This document shows positions 12,825 through 24,552 of a stretch of DNA of 54,374 bases, piece by piece (within the stretch, counting starts at the first letter, position 1; each line of letters opens with the position of its first letter). The notes beneath the pieces are model-generated. The model did not search any database and was not told where the DNA came from. It was given only the letters and a program-made list of their open reading frames with translations. The position numbers and the translations under genes are program-made. The DNA comes from Plicaturopsis crispa FD-325 SS-3 (taxonomy: Eukaryota; Basidiomycota; Agaricomycetes; Amylocorticiales; Amylocorticiaceae), in the NCBI GenBank assembly GCA_000827205.1, contig KN832559.1, positions 720,529-774,902 of the forward strand, read 5' to 3'.

Positions 12825-13941
12825 ATGGCCTCGCATGACTTTCCGTCCGACTATGTTGTGCCGCCGCTGCAGCCGAGTTTATACAATCTATCCCCTGAGG
12901 AGCTTCAGTTCTTCAAATCCCAAACGGGAATTGAAGATGAAGACGCACTGCGGGATCATATCATGGCCGTTCAGGCCAAGGCGTACAAGGTAACGAATAT
13001 ATCGATGCAATATCACACCTAGAGCTCTAACCGTGACCGGCGGATTGACAGCACTATCCATACCCCTGCATACGGCGGTTCGCATTCACAAAGTATGTCT
13101 TGAGAACTCTTCCTCAGCGGCAAATGATTGACCGAAGTGTTTCAACAGCATGAAGATATCTCGTCTCCCGGCCTATCCGCATGTGTTAGATCTTGCTAAA
13201 TCCCGCAAAGACGCCATTTTGCTTGATCTTGGGTGTTGCTGTAAGCCCTGATACTTCCTGTTCACATGCGAGCATCTGAAATAGCGCCTTGTGTATAGTC
13301 GGAAATGATGCGAGAAAAGCTGTCGCCGACGGATTCCCTATCCAGAATGTCATTGCTTCTGATTTGCGTCCCGGTGAGCGCAAATAGGTCCTCCAGGAAT
13401 TACCACTGTGCTAAACCTGCGAACGGTAGAATATTATGAATACGGCCTGGAGCTCTTCAGGTCGACTCGCGAGACGTTTCCCCTCCATTTCATCGCCGGA
13501 GACGCGTTCGATCCGGCCTTTCTGGACCCCGCTCCACCGTGCTACGAGCTGCCCGACGGCCCCGCACCGCCACTTTCTTCGCTGACCACTCTCACCCCTC
13601 TACGCTGCCGCATCTCTGCCATACACGCGTCTTCCTTCTTCCATCTCTTCGACGAAGACCAGCAGCTGCAAATGGCCCGACGAGTCGCGTCCCTGCTTTC
13701 CCCTCTCCCGGGATCCGTTATTTTTGGCATGCATGTCGCACGGCCCGAGAAGGGTTACAGGGAGGTCCTGAACCACAGAGGCGGGCACATGTTCTGCAAT
13801 TCCCCGGAAAGCTGGAAGGAACTGTGGGATGGGACTGTTTTTGAGAAAGGGACGGTCAAAGTCGACACGGAGCTCACGGAGGCGGAACGCGACGCTGGCC
13901 AGAAAGTATTCATTCTTCAGTGGTCCGTCACGAGAGTTTGA
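12825..13941 (+). CDS. SAM-dependent methyltransferase, fungal small-molecule type
   Basis: Five exons fit exactly: 12825-12989, 13052-13092, 13149-13240, 13299-13373 and 13430-13941, giving 294 residues. Motif I, the SAM-binding loop, reads LLDLGCCFGNDARKA and spans the third intron. It is followed by the acidic strand end VIASDLRPEYYEYGLELF and by IHASSFFHLFDEDQQLQMA, the usual class I methyltransferase core. The N-terminal part (LYNLSPEELQFFKSQTGIED) and the C-terminal part (HMFCNSPESWKELWD) match a fungal family that includes methyltransferases of meroterpenoid and other secondary-metabolite clusters. No synthase or P450 gene lies nearby, so a pathway cannot be assigned. It is intact. Confidence 0.85.
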
Positions 13942-15318
13942 AAAGTATGTAATGCATTGGAATGGACTTGTAGAACTGTATAGAACTAGGTGTACATTGT
14001 ACCAGCAGATCAACTTATTTCTCGTGTCGTGAGATTAAGTGAGCCACCGCTGCTAGACAGAGAGTTCGCTGGGTCTGGGCTGACCACGCCTAGCAGAAAC
14101 ACAATATCAATGGCAGTGCGTCTGGTCGACTTGGCGGACCTGCACTCCCCACAAGCGTCGCCCCTCCCCCACAACGACATTCAGCGAGCTCCTTGGCGGA
14201 TTCCACACACTACAGCCACGCCCCGCCTACCGAGGGAACAGACCTTACACGCATGGACAGCAAGGCGACAATTCTAGACAAACACCTAGTTCGCGACTTC
14301 AATCCGGGGTAGCCAACATCGTCATTCGTACACCGAAATCAATGCACGGGCTATGGTTCGTCGTCGCGACTCTTGCACCGAGACCATGCGGGACGGGTAG
14401 GTACGATCACACATGCCTGCATTCATAGCCGCGCACCAGTATCGAGGCTGCTAGCACCGCTGCTTTGCCAATCAAAAGTCTCGACGTACCGACCACATTG
14501 TTCCAGCATTCACATGCAATCCCGTTTTCCGTGGCGCTCGCGATTTGATTCCCGTCCTCTGGACCCGTCTGTCTCAAAACTAGCTTTATTAGCGGTGATA
14601 AATGTACAATGATGTGTTTCCAGAGTCGACGCAACGTATTCATTCCCGTAGAAGGGTCAGGATAGTGTCAGGTCGGAAATCCCGCCAGGGCGACCCGCGT
14701 TACACGGCACATCGGAGTACCCCCTAGCACCCCCTCGATTCCACGGTCTTATCTTTTGAATTGAGAAGCTGTTAGTGAGGCTAAGCTTTGATAGATCCCG
14801 AGGGGACGACTCACGCAGTCATTTCGCAAATCGATGGACCGATGTTGGAGCAGCGATGTGTTGTGAATGGTCAGAATTTCAAGCATGCTTCGTCATTCGG
14901 AGCAAAGACCGCGAAGACTTGGTCGAGTGGGAGGCCGACTGGGAGCTAGAGTGGTGTTTTCGGTGGCCTTCTTCGCTTCGATTGGTAGAGTCCCAGGTTA
15001 TGCCCGGGGCACAAGAACATATCGCGGAAGATTCAGAAGAGGCAAGTACTCACTTTATCTCAAACCTTCACGGGAGGATCACGTGGAGATGTGTACGCTT
15101 GTGCAAGTCTTACTCAGTTTGTCCGTGCGATGCGAGCGCCATCTGAGCATCCTCGCTGATTGCCTTAGATGAGGGTGTGAACTGTTATAAAAGGGCACAG
15201 GAAGAAATCAGTGGCGCCTGCTTCAGCCCCCCGAAGTTATCCACATCGAACAGAAGTGCGCACCTCGTTTATACCTTAGGATATACCTTCACATGAAACA
15301 GATCCGACAGATCCATCG
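13942..15318. other. Intergenic region, no gene seen
   Basis: About 1.4 kb between the methyltransferase and the tiny Cys-rich gene. Plus-strand open frames at 14775-15172 exist in two phases but neither resembles a protein. I found no repeat or structured RNA. The promoter of the downstream small gene should lie in the last few hundred bases. Confidence 0.4.
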
Positions 15319-15824
15319 ATGGCGTATACCGAGCAAAAGATCCCTGTAAACACCTGCTATGCTGTCAAGTGTGGGCAGTGCGGAAAAACAACATGGAAGG
15401 TGAGTAGATGAGAGCCCCGGTATCCTTGACGCCTAGGGCACCCGCATTCCCCATGCAGCCCGGCCTGGAGTCTGGGTAACGAGATGCATGGCTTGCCATT
15501 CGTCGGTGCAAACCGCGAAGACGTGTACAAGGCAAACTCATTCGCTGACGCCGTCTTTTTAGGGTTGTGGTCTGCACGTTGAACAAGTAAGTCAGAGCAG
15601 CACTTTCGGGGTTCTGAAGTATGTCAGCGGACATCACCCATTGTGTTGTCCTCTCCGATCTCATCCCGTTCTAAATGCCTGAGAGACGGCGAAATTCTGG
15701 GGTGTTGGCCGTTCGGAGACCGTCGGCAGACTGCAGTTTCCTGGTGTGTTTCCCGACTGACGCGGTACTGAACTAGGTAATGAAAGATGTAAAGGAAGAA
15801 GACAAGTGCACTTGTGCAAGATAA
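15319..15824 (+). CDS. Tiny cysteine-rich protein, three exons, 50 residues
   Basis: Too short per exon to stand out as an ORF, but the splice structure is clean: exons 15319-15399, 15563-15586 (only 24 bases) and 15777-15824, all in phase 0, with donors GTGAGT and GTAAGT and AG acceptors. The product starts MAYTEQKIPVNTCYAVKCGQ, contains KCGQCGKTTWKGCGLHVEQ and ends EEDKCTCAR. The CxxC plus later C and CxC suggest one bound metal. It resembles a widespread family of very short proteins of the type CxKCGKxTWxGCGxHxxxxxxxVxxxxxCxC, seen in fungi and other organisms, whose function I do not know. Two introns sit inside a 153-base coding sequence. Confidence 0.8.
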
Positions 15825-16068
15825 ACCGATGGGAAAGCGGAGGGGAAGGGGCAAACGACTCGGAGACGGAGGATTCAGAAGAGACGGAAGACAGAACAGA
15901 GTGTCCGGGGTCCGCCTGTATATCTTGGACAGCTCCAAAGCAGCCGTATTCGCGCCCATCTTCGACTTTCGTTCTTTCTTCTGGCTATCACTATTTCGTC
16001 CTCTTCCGTCACCTATTCGCGCAGCCTTTCGTGGGCTATTTGGTCAGGAAACACATGAATGTATTTCA

Positions 16069-18964
16069 ATGATGAGCGCGCACTCGCACATGGACCCCTC
16101 GCAGGGCGGTCTCCGCTCGCTTCCAGCTTTCGATCCGCCTCAGGCTGTTCGCATTACCAACCTCCAGTCCTCAGTTCACGGCGCGAAGATCATGTACAAC
16201 TACTATGAACGTGGACCGGAGGTAGGCAAAGGTCAACACGGCCATGTGTACAGGTGCAAGGATACAAGGACGGGCGACGATGTAGTAAGCAAATCCGCAC
16301 TCCTCTGTGGCCACGCGACTTTACGCTCGAAATTAGGCGATTAAAGTCGTAAGGCGCAATAATCCTCGCGCTGAGAAGATGAACAAGCTCCGCCAACAAA
16401 GTCGTAAGCAGCCTACGCTTGGGTCGTCCCATTCGCTGCCCCAAGACAAGGATAAACTGGGCACCGCCGAATATAAAATTCGCAAAGAAATTGCAATCAT
16501 GAAGAAGTGCCGGCACCCTCATGTGGTCCAACTACTAGAAGTAATCGACGACGTTCAGCACGAGAAAATTCTGATGGGTGAGTGCACGACTGATTTACCG
16601 CAACAGTGTCGGTAAAGTACTCGACGGTATTGTGTCTGTTCAACTTAACTACTTAATTCTGACGCGTATATTCTCTAGTCATGGAATACCTTGGAGGCGG
16701 AGAACTAAAGTGGAGAACCTCAGACGATAAACCGTTGCTCAGAGTCTCGTGCGTTTCCCACCACATCGAAATGAGTACGCGCCAACTAACATATTCCGCA
16801 GTCAAACAAGACGCATTTGCCGGGATGTTATACTCGGACTTGAATACTGTTAGGAGTTTATCTGACGGAATACTGCGCACAATTTATTGACAATTCCAAC
16901 AGTACATTATCAAGGGATTATTCACCGCGATATCAAACCTGCCAATCTCCTATGGACTGCCGATCGACGTGCGGTCAAAATCTCGGATTTTGGAGTCTCG
17001 CACTTCTCCTACGCCCAGAGGCTCGCAGCGGCCGGTCGAAGTCAAGTCGAGCACGACGACCCAAACGACCCCATCCTCCTTGACGACTCAGATCTCTCCA
17101 AAACCGCCGGTACCCCGCATTTCCTCGCTCCCGAGGTCGTAGCGGAACCTACGCTCGAAACTCAGGGTCCAACCGACTCCTCCTCAACCGTGCAGATGGT
17201 CCCTCGCAAGCCGGCCATCACCAACATGATCGACGTCTGGGCATTAGGAGGTACCTTGTTTTGTTTGCTCTTTGGCAGACCGCCCTTTCAGCCGCCCGAC
17301 GACGGGAACAAAAACCCTTATCGTCAAGAGTACATGCTTTATCAGTCTATACGCACTATGGATTGGAGTCCAGACGAAGTCATGGGGGCAGATATGAAGC
17401 CCACAGGCGGAAGGCATCCTGAGGACCCAAAATCAGAGGGTGGCATAGTGATGGACGTCCTCGATCGATTGCTGGAGAAGGATGTCGAGAAAAGGATCAC
17501 CTTGCGCGGTCTCAAGGTCAGTCTTCACACCCTAAAGAAACGTTTTCGGTACTTTACCGTGCCCATTTTCGCTAGGAACACCATTGGATCACCGACGACA
17601 TCGTCGACAAGGAGCGCTGGCTCTTAGCGACCAATCCGAGCAACGTCGAGATGGTCGAGGTTACAGAGACCGAGACAAGCTCAGCAATGTCACCTCTCCT
17701 CTTCAGGTGGATATGGAACAAGGACCGTTTCAAGAAATTCTTCCGCACCGTTCGACCACGGGGTTCGGGCAAGCGCGAGCGGGACACTGTGGGCACGACC
17801 TCAGCTGATGCTGCTATGGGACGCTCCCGGAGCGCCCGCGGTCTGACTACAGCGCACAAGCGAGATGCAAATGCGAAACGTCCTCGGGCGCCCGCTGCGC
17901 CCCCTGCACACGACTTCGGCACTTTCTCGAATAAATGGAAAGGCAAAGGCCGCGCTAAATCCCACCCCGACATCGACAATGCGCGATCGGCGCCTCCTAC
18001 CCCCGAGCCCCGTGGAACTGCTGACCCGTGGCCCGCACCGAATATGGGGTCAGCCTTGCCCCCGAAGAAAGCACGGCGAGGCTCAGAAACTCTGCTCGGC
18101 GCTCCTTGCCCCCTTCACCCAGCTTCCGCAGCGTCATATCCTGCCGACGACTCAAGCCCCACAGACGAGATGTGGAGCGATAGCCGTCAGCAAGACCCGC
18201 GTAGAGGTTCGTTATTGCGACGTCTCACGCGGTCTTGGCAGCACAGCACCCCAGGCAGTTCGTCGACTGCTTCGTCCTTTGTACCCTCCCCTGCTACATC
18301 CTCTACCAGCCATGCGGACGCCTCCAATGATACTAGCCGTAAAAGCGGCGACAGCGACTGGCACAATGACAAACTTCCCCGGCGCAGTGACAGTGGCAGC
18401 AGTATGCACTTCACTGCGGCCAGACGGGCATCTAGCTGGGGTGATGCCACCGATTACGAGACAGATGCTCTTAGCGTTCAGGGCGCTGACCGGCTAGATG
18501 ACGAGGCCTTGAATATTGGCGCTGGCGGAGTGGCTAACGATGCGGTGCCGTTTACACTGAGCGTCCCGCAGAGCCTTTCTTCTTTGGGCGAACACTCTGG
18601 AAGGATCCCAACCACTATCCCAGAGCATTCCTGGACCGACGGTATAACACCCTCGACCCTGCCAAAACCTGCCGCACATGAACAACGGTGGCCCAGGTCG
18701 TCGACGAGCCCGCTCGCCCAAGAACTGTATCAGCACGAGCAGGGATGCGCTTACGATGACGACGACGACAATTCGAGCCTTGGAGACCTGCAGGCAAGTC
18801 GTCTGCATCCAGACGAGACGGGCCACGGGCACGTGTACACGGACGATGAAGACGACGACGAAAGCACCGAGGCTCTAGAGTTTCGCCGCAGGCCGTCGGT
18901 TTCCGTAGTGGCCGCGTCTCCCCCTTCCTCTTCGTCCGATTCCGAGTCTGAGGACTCTCATTAA
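16069..18964 (+). CDS. Ser/Thr protein kinase, CaMKK/Snf1-activating type
   Basis: Likely an upstream kinase of the Snf1/AMPK pathway (family of yeast Sak1/Tos3/Elm1 and fission yeast Ssp1). Six exons fit: 16069-16284, 16337-16577, 16679-16748, 16802-16848, 16903-17516 and 17576-18964, giving 858 residues. Visible parts are the Gly loop GKGQHGHVYRCKD, the Lys strand AIKVVRR, the CaMKK-type insert before KIRKEIAIMKKCRHPHVV, the catalytic loop HRDIKPANLL near residue 200, KISDFGVSHF, and an activation segment ending AGTPHFLAPEVV. The last 400 or so residues are low-complexity, rich in Ser, Asp and basic stretches, and are probably disordered. The frame stays open upstream of 16069 but reads as 5' UTR, so the MM at 16069/16072 is preferred. 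Confidence 0.9.
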
Positions 18965-19493
18965 TGTGCGACTTATATATGTACTTAGCGGCCTTTACCA
19001 CTGTCCTGCGGTCGGAGGACTTATCCCCCATTTTCCGCGATACCACATGTTACTACTCTTATTTTTCTTGTCTTTCCACACCACCATTCATCATAGAACC
19101 ATTGGATCCCTCCTAGCTTGAAAGCATGCTTCAGAAGATTTGATCAAGTTTCACTACGAAACCATAGCCGAGGACACTAGTCTAAGAGAGCAAGAGAGCT
19201 AGTGGCAGAACACCCTCGATTCACTTCAGTGTATGTGGATGATATTCGATGTTTCAATCGCAATGGATTCCCGTTCATATACAACATATGTTACACGTCT
19301 ATCCGACAAGCAAAAAGAGAGAAGTCAACGTGCAAGGGAAATCGAGGCAATGAGTGGTTGTGCATATATGCGATGATAAGTCAGAGATAATAAGCTGCGA
19401 GGGAATAACGTAGGCATGGTAAGTAATCGAGTTGAGGTGGAAATCGTGAGGGCATAAAAATAGCTACGGGACAGTGCAAGAAGCGATGAGAGA
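18965..19493. other. Convergent 3' spacer
   Basis: Lies between the stop of the kinase gene (plus) and the stop of the coiled-coil gene (minus). It is relatively A/T-rich with no coding potential seen, and must contain both polyadenylation regions. No repeat was noted. Confidence 0.4.
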
Positions 19494-22400
19494 CTATGTC
19501 GGCCAGCCTTGAACGAGCCGCGCGGCGCCGCCGCCGACACGGCCAAGAAGATTCCATACTGCAGCGGTGCTGTCGGGGCTGAAGCCCTCGCCACCGGCGC
19601 TCATGGAGTTGAAGCTATTCCAGGCCGCGCGATCGTAGTAGGTCGGGGAGCCAGGGACGGAGTAGTGGGGCATCACCAGCGGCGTCATAGCGAGGAACAC
19701 GGCTGCCGACGCACCGACGCACAGGAGCAGCTGCGTCGCGGGGCCAGAGGGGAAAGAGGAGCCTCCGCCCTCCTTGCCGCCGTAGATGTACGTGTTGTAT
19801 ATGTTGTAGAAGCGGCCCCGGCGAGAGTGTTTCCCATCCTTGGGAGAGCGGTCAGCGAGTTCAGAGGCAGCAATGATTTTGTCGATGACGGAGCAGTCGA
19901 CGCCAAGTTCTGCCTTGAGCGCCTTCCATTCCTCTCTTGCTTCTTGGGAGACACCCCCCGCGATGGGTACGACTGGTAGGTCGGTACCGGGATGCCAGCT
20001 CTTGAGAGTTTCAACAGCAACTTTCCGATCGCGCTCTTCCCGGTCCTGCTGTGCCACCTTTGCGTAATCCGGCGGCAGGTCGTGGGGGTGGAGCTCGACG
20101 GTTTGCGCGCGTGGTGTAGGTGGCCTCACAGTGGATGAAGACGATGCTAGTGCCTCGTCTTCGTCGGGGGTCGCGGTCGCGGTCTCAATTTCGTCAGTCT
20201 GGATCTCCATGCTGGCGGTGTGTCGGGGTGTTGGTTCAGGCTCGGGATCGGTCTGCGTGGAGAAAGTCGTCAGGGTGGGTGCATCGGTTTGGATGCTGAA
20301 TGACGCGGTCAGGATTTTGGGCTCGGGATCCGTCTGTGTCTTCGCGGAGCGAGTGAATTCGTCCAGCTCGTGCTGGATACCTGCGTCAGAGTACTCCTTG
20401 ACCTCCTCGTACCGTCTCGTCTCTATCTTCTGCGCGCGACTAGCGACCTTCTGCAAACGAAGAATATATGTGAGTGTGTGCCTCGTAGCCAAGAAATGTC
20501 ACGTACCCGTTTATGACGCGTAATGATCGTCTGGACGAAATCCTCACCCTCCGTGTCGTCATCGTGCTCGACATCGATCTCCGTACTGGTATCCTGCGAG
20601 CTGTCGTCCTCGAGGTCATCGTCCATGCCCCACTGGCCCTTCATCTTCCCTAGCAGCTCCGCGCCGAGACTCTTGCTCACACTATTCGCGGCGCTCGACA
20701 CCCCGCTCCCGCCACCCTGGGTGTGCAGGGCCGACGCACTGCTGCGCATCTCGTCCATGTCGAAGCGCATGCGGTCGATGGTCTCCTTGAGCATGAGGTT
20801 CTCCTGCTTCTGCTCGTCCAGCTGCGTGTGCGCCGCCTGGGCGATGGCGATCTCTTCCTCGAGGAACTGGATGCGGTGTTCGTACGCCTCGTGCTCCTTC
20901 GCCCACTTGGTGTTTTCGATCTGCTGCAGTGCGGCCGCGTCCTGGAAGTCCTTGACCTCCTCGTCGCGCCGCCGCAATGCATTTCGGTACCGTTCGGACT
21001 CAGCTACGGCGTATGGTTAAAAAAGCAATGACATGTATAGATGACCTGGACGCACCACACTGTTCTTGGTATTGTTTCTGCAGGCTCTGGTAAACGGCAC
21101 GCGAATTTTCGAGATTCTTCTGCAACTTTGCAATCTCTGACTCGAGTGCAGTGATTTGGTTCGTATTTTGCCGCTGAGAAACGATACGTGTCAGTGCGGA
21201 GATACGATGCGAAATAGCAATGACGAACCTCCTTGGACCGGAGCTCCTTCTCCTCCCGCTTTGTGGAGCTGAGCTCGCTCTTCAGTTCTTCGATGCGGCC
21301 TTGCATTTCCTCCAACTCGACCTCGTGGTCAGACAATTTGTGCTGCAGCGTGCGCTCGACCTCCATCAGTTTGTGGCCCAGGTCCACGTTCGTGCGCTGA
21401 AGGGCTTCGAGCCGCTCGGTGGCCTCCATCGACACCGTCGACGACGCGGTAGACCGGTCCATTACAAGACCCAGCGACGAGTCCTCGTCCCCGTCTGAGT
21501 CGTAATCGTCCGACGACCGAGGCATGGGCAGCGACGATACATGCCGCGAGAAGCTGCCGTCGCGACGCTCGCCATCGTACATTGGGTTGTCGAGGTCGAA
21601 ATCGGGCGGCGGTGACATGATGCGCGAGCCGTCGCGGTCGTCCTGTGGGGACCCGTAATAGCCGAGCGATTGTGTGCGCGAATGTGGCCGCGAGCCAACG
21701 AAGTTCGGTGACGATATCGACGCGAGGCTTGGCTGCGTGGCGTACGAGCTGGGAGAGGTGGGGTTCGAGGGCGCACGCGAGCGACCGGGCGTCCGGCCGA
21801 ACGAGCTGGGGCTCGCGGACTGCAGAGACGTGTCAGCAGACTGCGCTTGCGCAGCAAGAGTAGGAACTCACCTCGGAATCACTCAGCGCGCGACCGTGGT
21901 GGCTGCCAGCATCACTCTTTCTCCGCGAAGGTGGCATGGGGCGTTTCGTCGTCCAGCTCGAAGGTGCAGCGTTTCCGAGCGGCGTCGAGCGCTGCCGCCG
22001 CGACGCGTCAAGCGGGGATATCGAGGCCTGGCCGTTTGCGGTAGTGGGCGTCTTGGGTGGCACGGGCGGGCCGACGGAACTCTGACGCGAACGCGGGCGG
22101 TACACAGACGTGCCGTTCGAGTCGTTGCTGGATGAGCGCGAGTGATGATTGTATGTGCCGTCCCGGTCGAAGTCGCGTCCCCGATCCGGCAGATGCGCGT
22201 CGTCCTCCGCTGGCGGCGATCCTTGCGGGCTGTTTGTAGTGCGGGTGGCGATGAACTGGAGGAGCATTGCGGGTGTGACCTCGAGCCCCGGGTTCACCTG
22301 GAGCAGTTGCTTGAGCATGCCCAGCTCGGTGTCGGTCATGAGCTCGACATCGTCATAGACTTCGGAAAACGCGCGAAAGATGTCGACAAGGCTGTCTCCT

Positions 22401-22576
22401 GGTACTACGGCCTCTCCTGCACTGTTGGTGTGCGATAGCGGGTGCTGTTCGAATATTTCCTCAAGTTGGGCCTGAATATCTGCGATACTCTGTCTGTTTC
22501 GACCATAGGTGGCCTTTGGGTGCATCCTAGGTCGGCGAAGAGGACTACTGCGATAGGGGGAGTTTGGACTGACCAT
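19494..22576 (-). CDS. Coiled-coil membrane protein with TQT repeats, possible LINC/spindle-pole protein
   Basis: Five exons fit exactly: 22576-21872, 21819-21229, 21173-21056, 21003-20507 and 20450-19494, giving 955 residues. The N-terminal 100 residues contain a helical, EF-hand-like segment (IADIQAQLEEIFEQHP, then LVDIFRAFSEVYDDVELM). A Ser-rich linker follows, then long coiled coils over about residues 360-600 (TERLEALQRTNVDLGHKLME). Residues about 673-726 hold four spaced motifs: KTQTDPEP, SIQTDAP, STQTDPEP and EIQTDE. A single hydrophobic segment (QLLLCVGASAAVFLAMTPLV) lies near residues 873-898, followed by about 60 residues. The layout resembles KASH-type nuclear-envelope or spindle-pole-body proteins that bind dynein light chain, but this is inference. 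The longer 5' frame begins at a non-ATG codon, so 22576 (MVSPNSPYR) is chosen. Confidence 0.8.
20185..20343 (-). repeat. Four spaced QTD peptide repeats inside the coiled-coil gene
   Basis: Within the last exon, the coding sequence repeats a short unit: TQTDPEP, IQTDAP, TQTDPEPEP and IQTDE, with spacers of about 8 to 12 residues. The nucleotide copies share GATCC-type cores (TCGGGATCCGT, TCGGGATCGGT on plus), which suggests an origin by duplication. The peptide core matches the known TQT anchor bound by the dynein light chain LC8. Confidence 0.7.
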
Positions 22577-22940
22577 GGCGAAGTCTTGAGGGGGGCGTCT
22601 TGAACGCGAAACAGCGCGCCCTTTGTACAAGCTGACGAACGGTTAGTGGAAGTAGAAAGTCAAGGAGAGAAAGTTCAAAGTTGGTTCAAAGTGCCAACGA
22701 AATCAAACGCGCATTGTTTACGTAATCAAATTGGCGGGCAAAGACAGACAAAGCGGAAATTATCTAGTCCACAGCGGTCCACATATTCCCCTTTCGTTCG
22801 TCCAGGTCGCCGTAAGGAATGCACAAAGGCATTGTACAATGACATGTCTCAGATATCATCCCCCCACTTCCCAGGGTCTCCTAGTTCGACTGTGGACTAA
22901 GGGCCAGTTTGGGTGACGCGGGCCCAATCTATGGAATTAT
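22577..22940. other. Upstream region of the coiled-coil gene
   Basis: Contains the presumed promoter and 5' UTR of the coiled-coil gene on the minus strand. Nothing else can be supported. The 3' limit of the possible gene that follows is unclear and could extend into this stretch. Confidence 0.35.
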
Positions 22941-24316
22941 TTTCAAATCCAGGATGTACAGTGAGCGCTTGCCCTGTTCGGACAGATGGAAGGTACGAGG
23001 CTTAGCCCCACAACGTCTGGTGATACCAGGATGACCTTCAAAGCACCGTCATCCAACAACCAAGGCAGTTTGATGGCGGACAGGACTCACTTCAAGTTGA
23101 TTCCGCACCAACACCGCGGCATCGCGTGCACGGTATGCTATGCATGACAATTTGCATTTTTGGGCCCGTGGAATGAAGTGGGTCTTCGAGTGGGACTTCC
23201 ACCTCATGAAAATGTTTGGTCGCCCTCGCGCACTGTGCAGAATCCGGATAGGTCTAGATTTGCGGTGAAAAATCGCGCACATCACCATCGTAGTACCGGA
23301 TTACATTACACTCCTAGTATTGGGGCGCTTCATGAAGATCTACCGTGTGGATGCTTGCACTCTGGAGGCGTAGTAAGTGAAGCGTACACCTCGTTTGGCA
23401 CATCAAGCTAAACGCACCTTCTGATGAATTCACGGCTTGTGTCCTGACGCGCTTTGGACGCGTCTCGTGACAGAGATCATTGGCACGAAGAGGGAGGACC
23501 AGTGGAGGACCGAGTCCCGTTGCAAACAACGCGATGGCTTCGTCGGTTTCAAGGTTGGACTGCCGCGGTGTCATTCCTTGAAAACAAGATAGGTCAAGAG
23601 CGATATCGATCGGTGAGTAGTAAGACCACTAGCATTTGAGTACTTACTCGATTTGGGATCGATACCCGGGACAATGCACGCAATGAAACGACCAATACCG
23701 CGGTGCCCGGAGCCAGTGATCTGCATGCCGCACCACGCGGTTGCTGGACAATGGGGCGATATATTTTCAGCATTGAACAAGCATATGACGGCGACCACGA
23801 GCAACCAAGTGAAAAGGGGATATGTTGGGGCTGAGCTACAGCTGGTTGACGCGTACTACGCGAACTGAACGCGAAATTCATATTGAATAAAGACGAAACC
23901 GAGATCGATGAGGGCGGGAGCGCGTCGTGGTCCATCCGAAACAGGTTCGTATACCTGTGCATGCATAGTAATCGCAGGACAACGGCAGGCAGATGGCATG
24001 AAACGAAAGAAATCATGAAACAGACGTTGAACCGGGGAGCTTGAGTCCGAGAGCTTTATTTGAAGGAGTTCGTTCTTGAAACGCCGCGTGGTCTGCAGCG
24101 CTTCTTCTTCTCGGCCGTTCAGGTTTTTGTTTTCGTGGTGAGCCACGACATGCATAATCGATTCTTTGGACTAGCTGGAGCATACAAATTTACAGCAAGA
24201 TATCGATGGATAGACTGACGTATGTTGACCGGATCAAGGCCTAGCGATTCCTTTAATAAAAGCGAACCAATACGCCCGGAAGCCATGGCGACATCATCCT
24301 CCGCTGCCATGCGCAT
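22940..24316 (-). pseudogene. Possible spliced gene or decayed gene, unclassified
   Basis: Exon 1 could run 24316-24220 (ATG-started, containing MAAEDDVAMASGRIGSLLLK), joined by a 56-base intron to a frame starting at 24163. That frame reads VVAHHENKNLNGREEEALQT, later VQRLFHDFFRFMPSACR and APALIDLGFVF, then, past one in-frame TAG at 23856-23858, PLFTWLLVVAVICLFNAEN and WCGMQITGSGHRGIGRF. It ends at a good donor, GTAAGT, near 23650. The next piece (NLETDEAIALFATGLGPPLV) joins in phase. A further possible exon ends near 23083 at GTGAGT. The frames have coding-like base choice and a membrane-like segment. I recognise no family with confidence; a PAP2-like lipid enzyme is a weak guess. Either an intron spans the stop or the gene is dead. 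Confidence 0.35.
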
Positions 24317-24552
24317 ATGCACACAAGGTCGAACTGCAAAACATGGTATTTTTCCTCCATCAACGATCCCTCGAACTCACCTTCTCCCTCCCTTCCTCCA
24401 GGTCCCTTTTACACGGGCATCCTCAAGAGCCCTAGGCGTATCGTTCGCCGCTGACATTCTTTACTTCACGTCGCTCATTCGTTCGTCTGATATAAAACCC
24501 AAATAAACACCGACAACCGTCCGTCGATTTACGATTAATCGACGTGCCATCC

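Noticed and set aside
15814-16068. In-frame N-terminal extension of the kinase
   Set aside because: The frame is open upstream, but the peptide (MGKRRGRGKRLGDGG...) looks like translated UTR and overlaps the stop of the small Cys-rich gene. The MM at 16069 gives a normal start.
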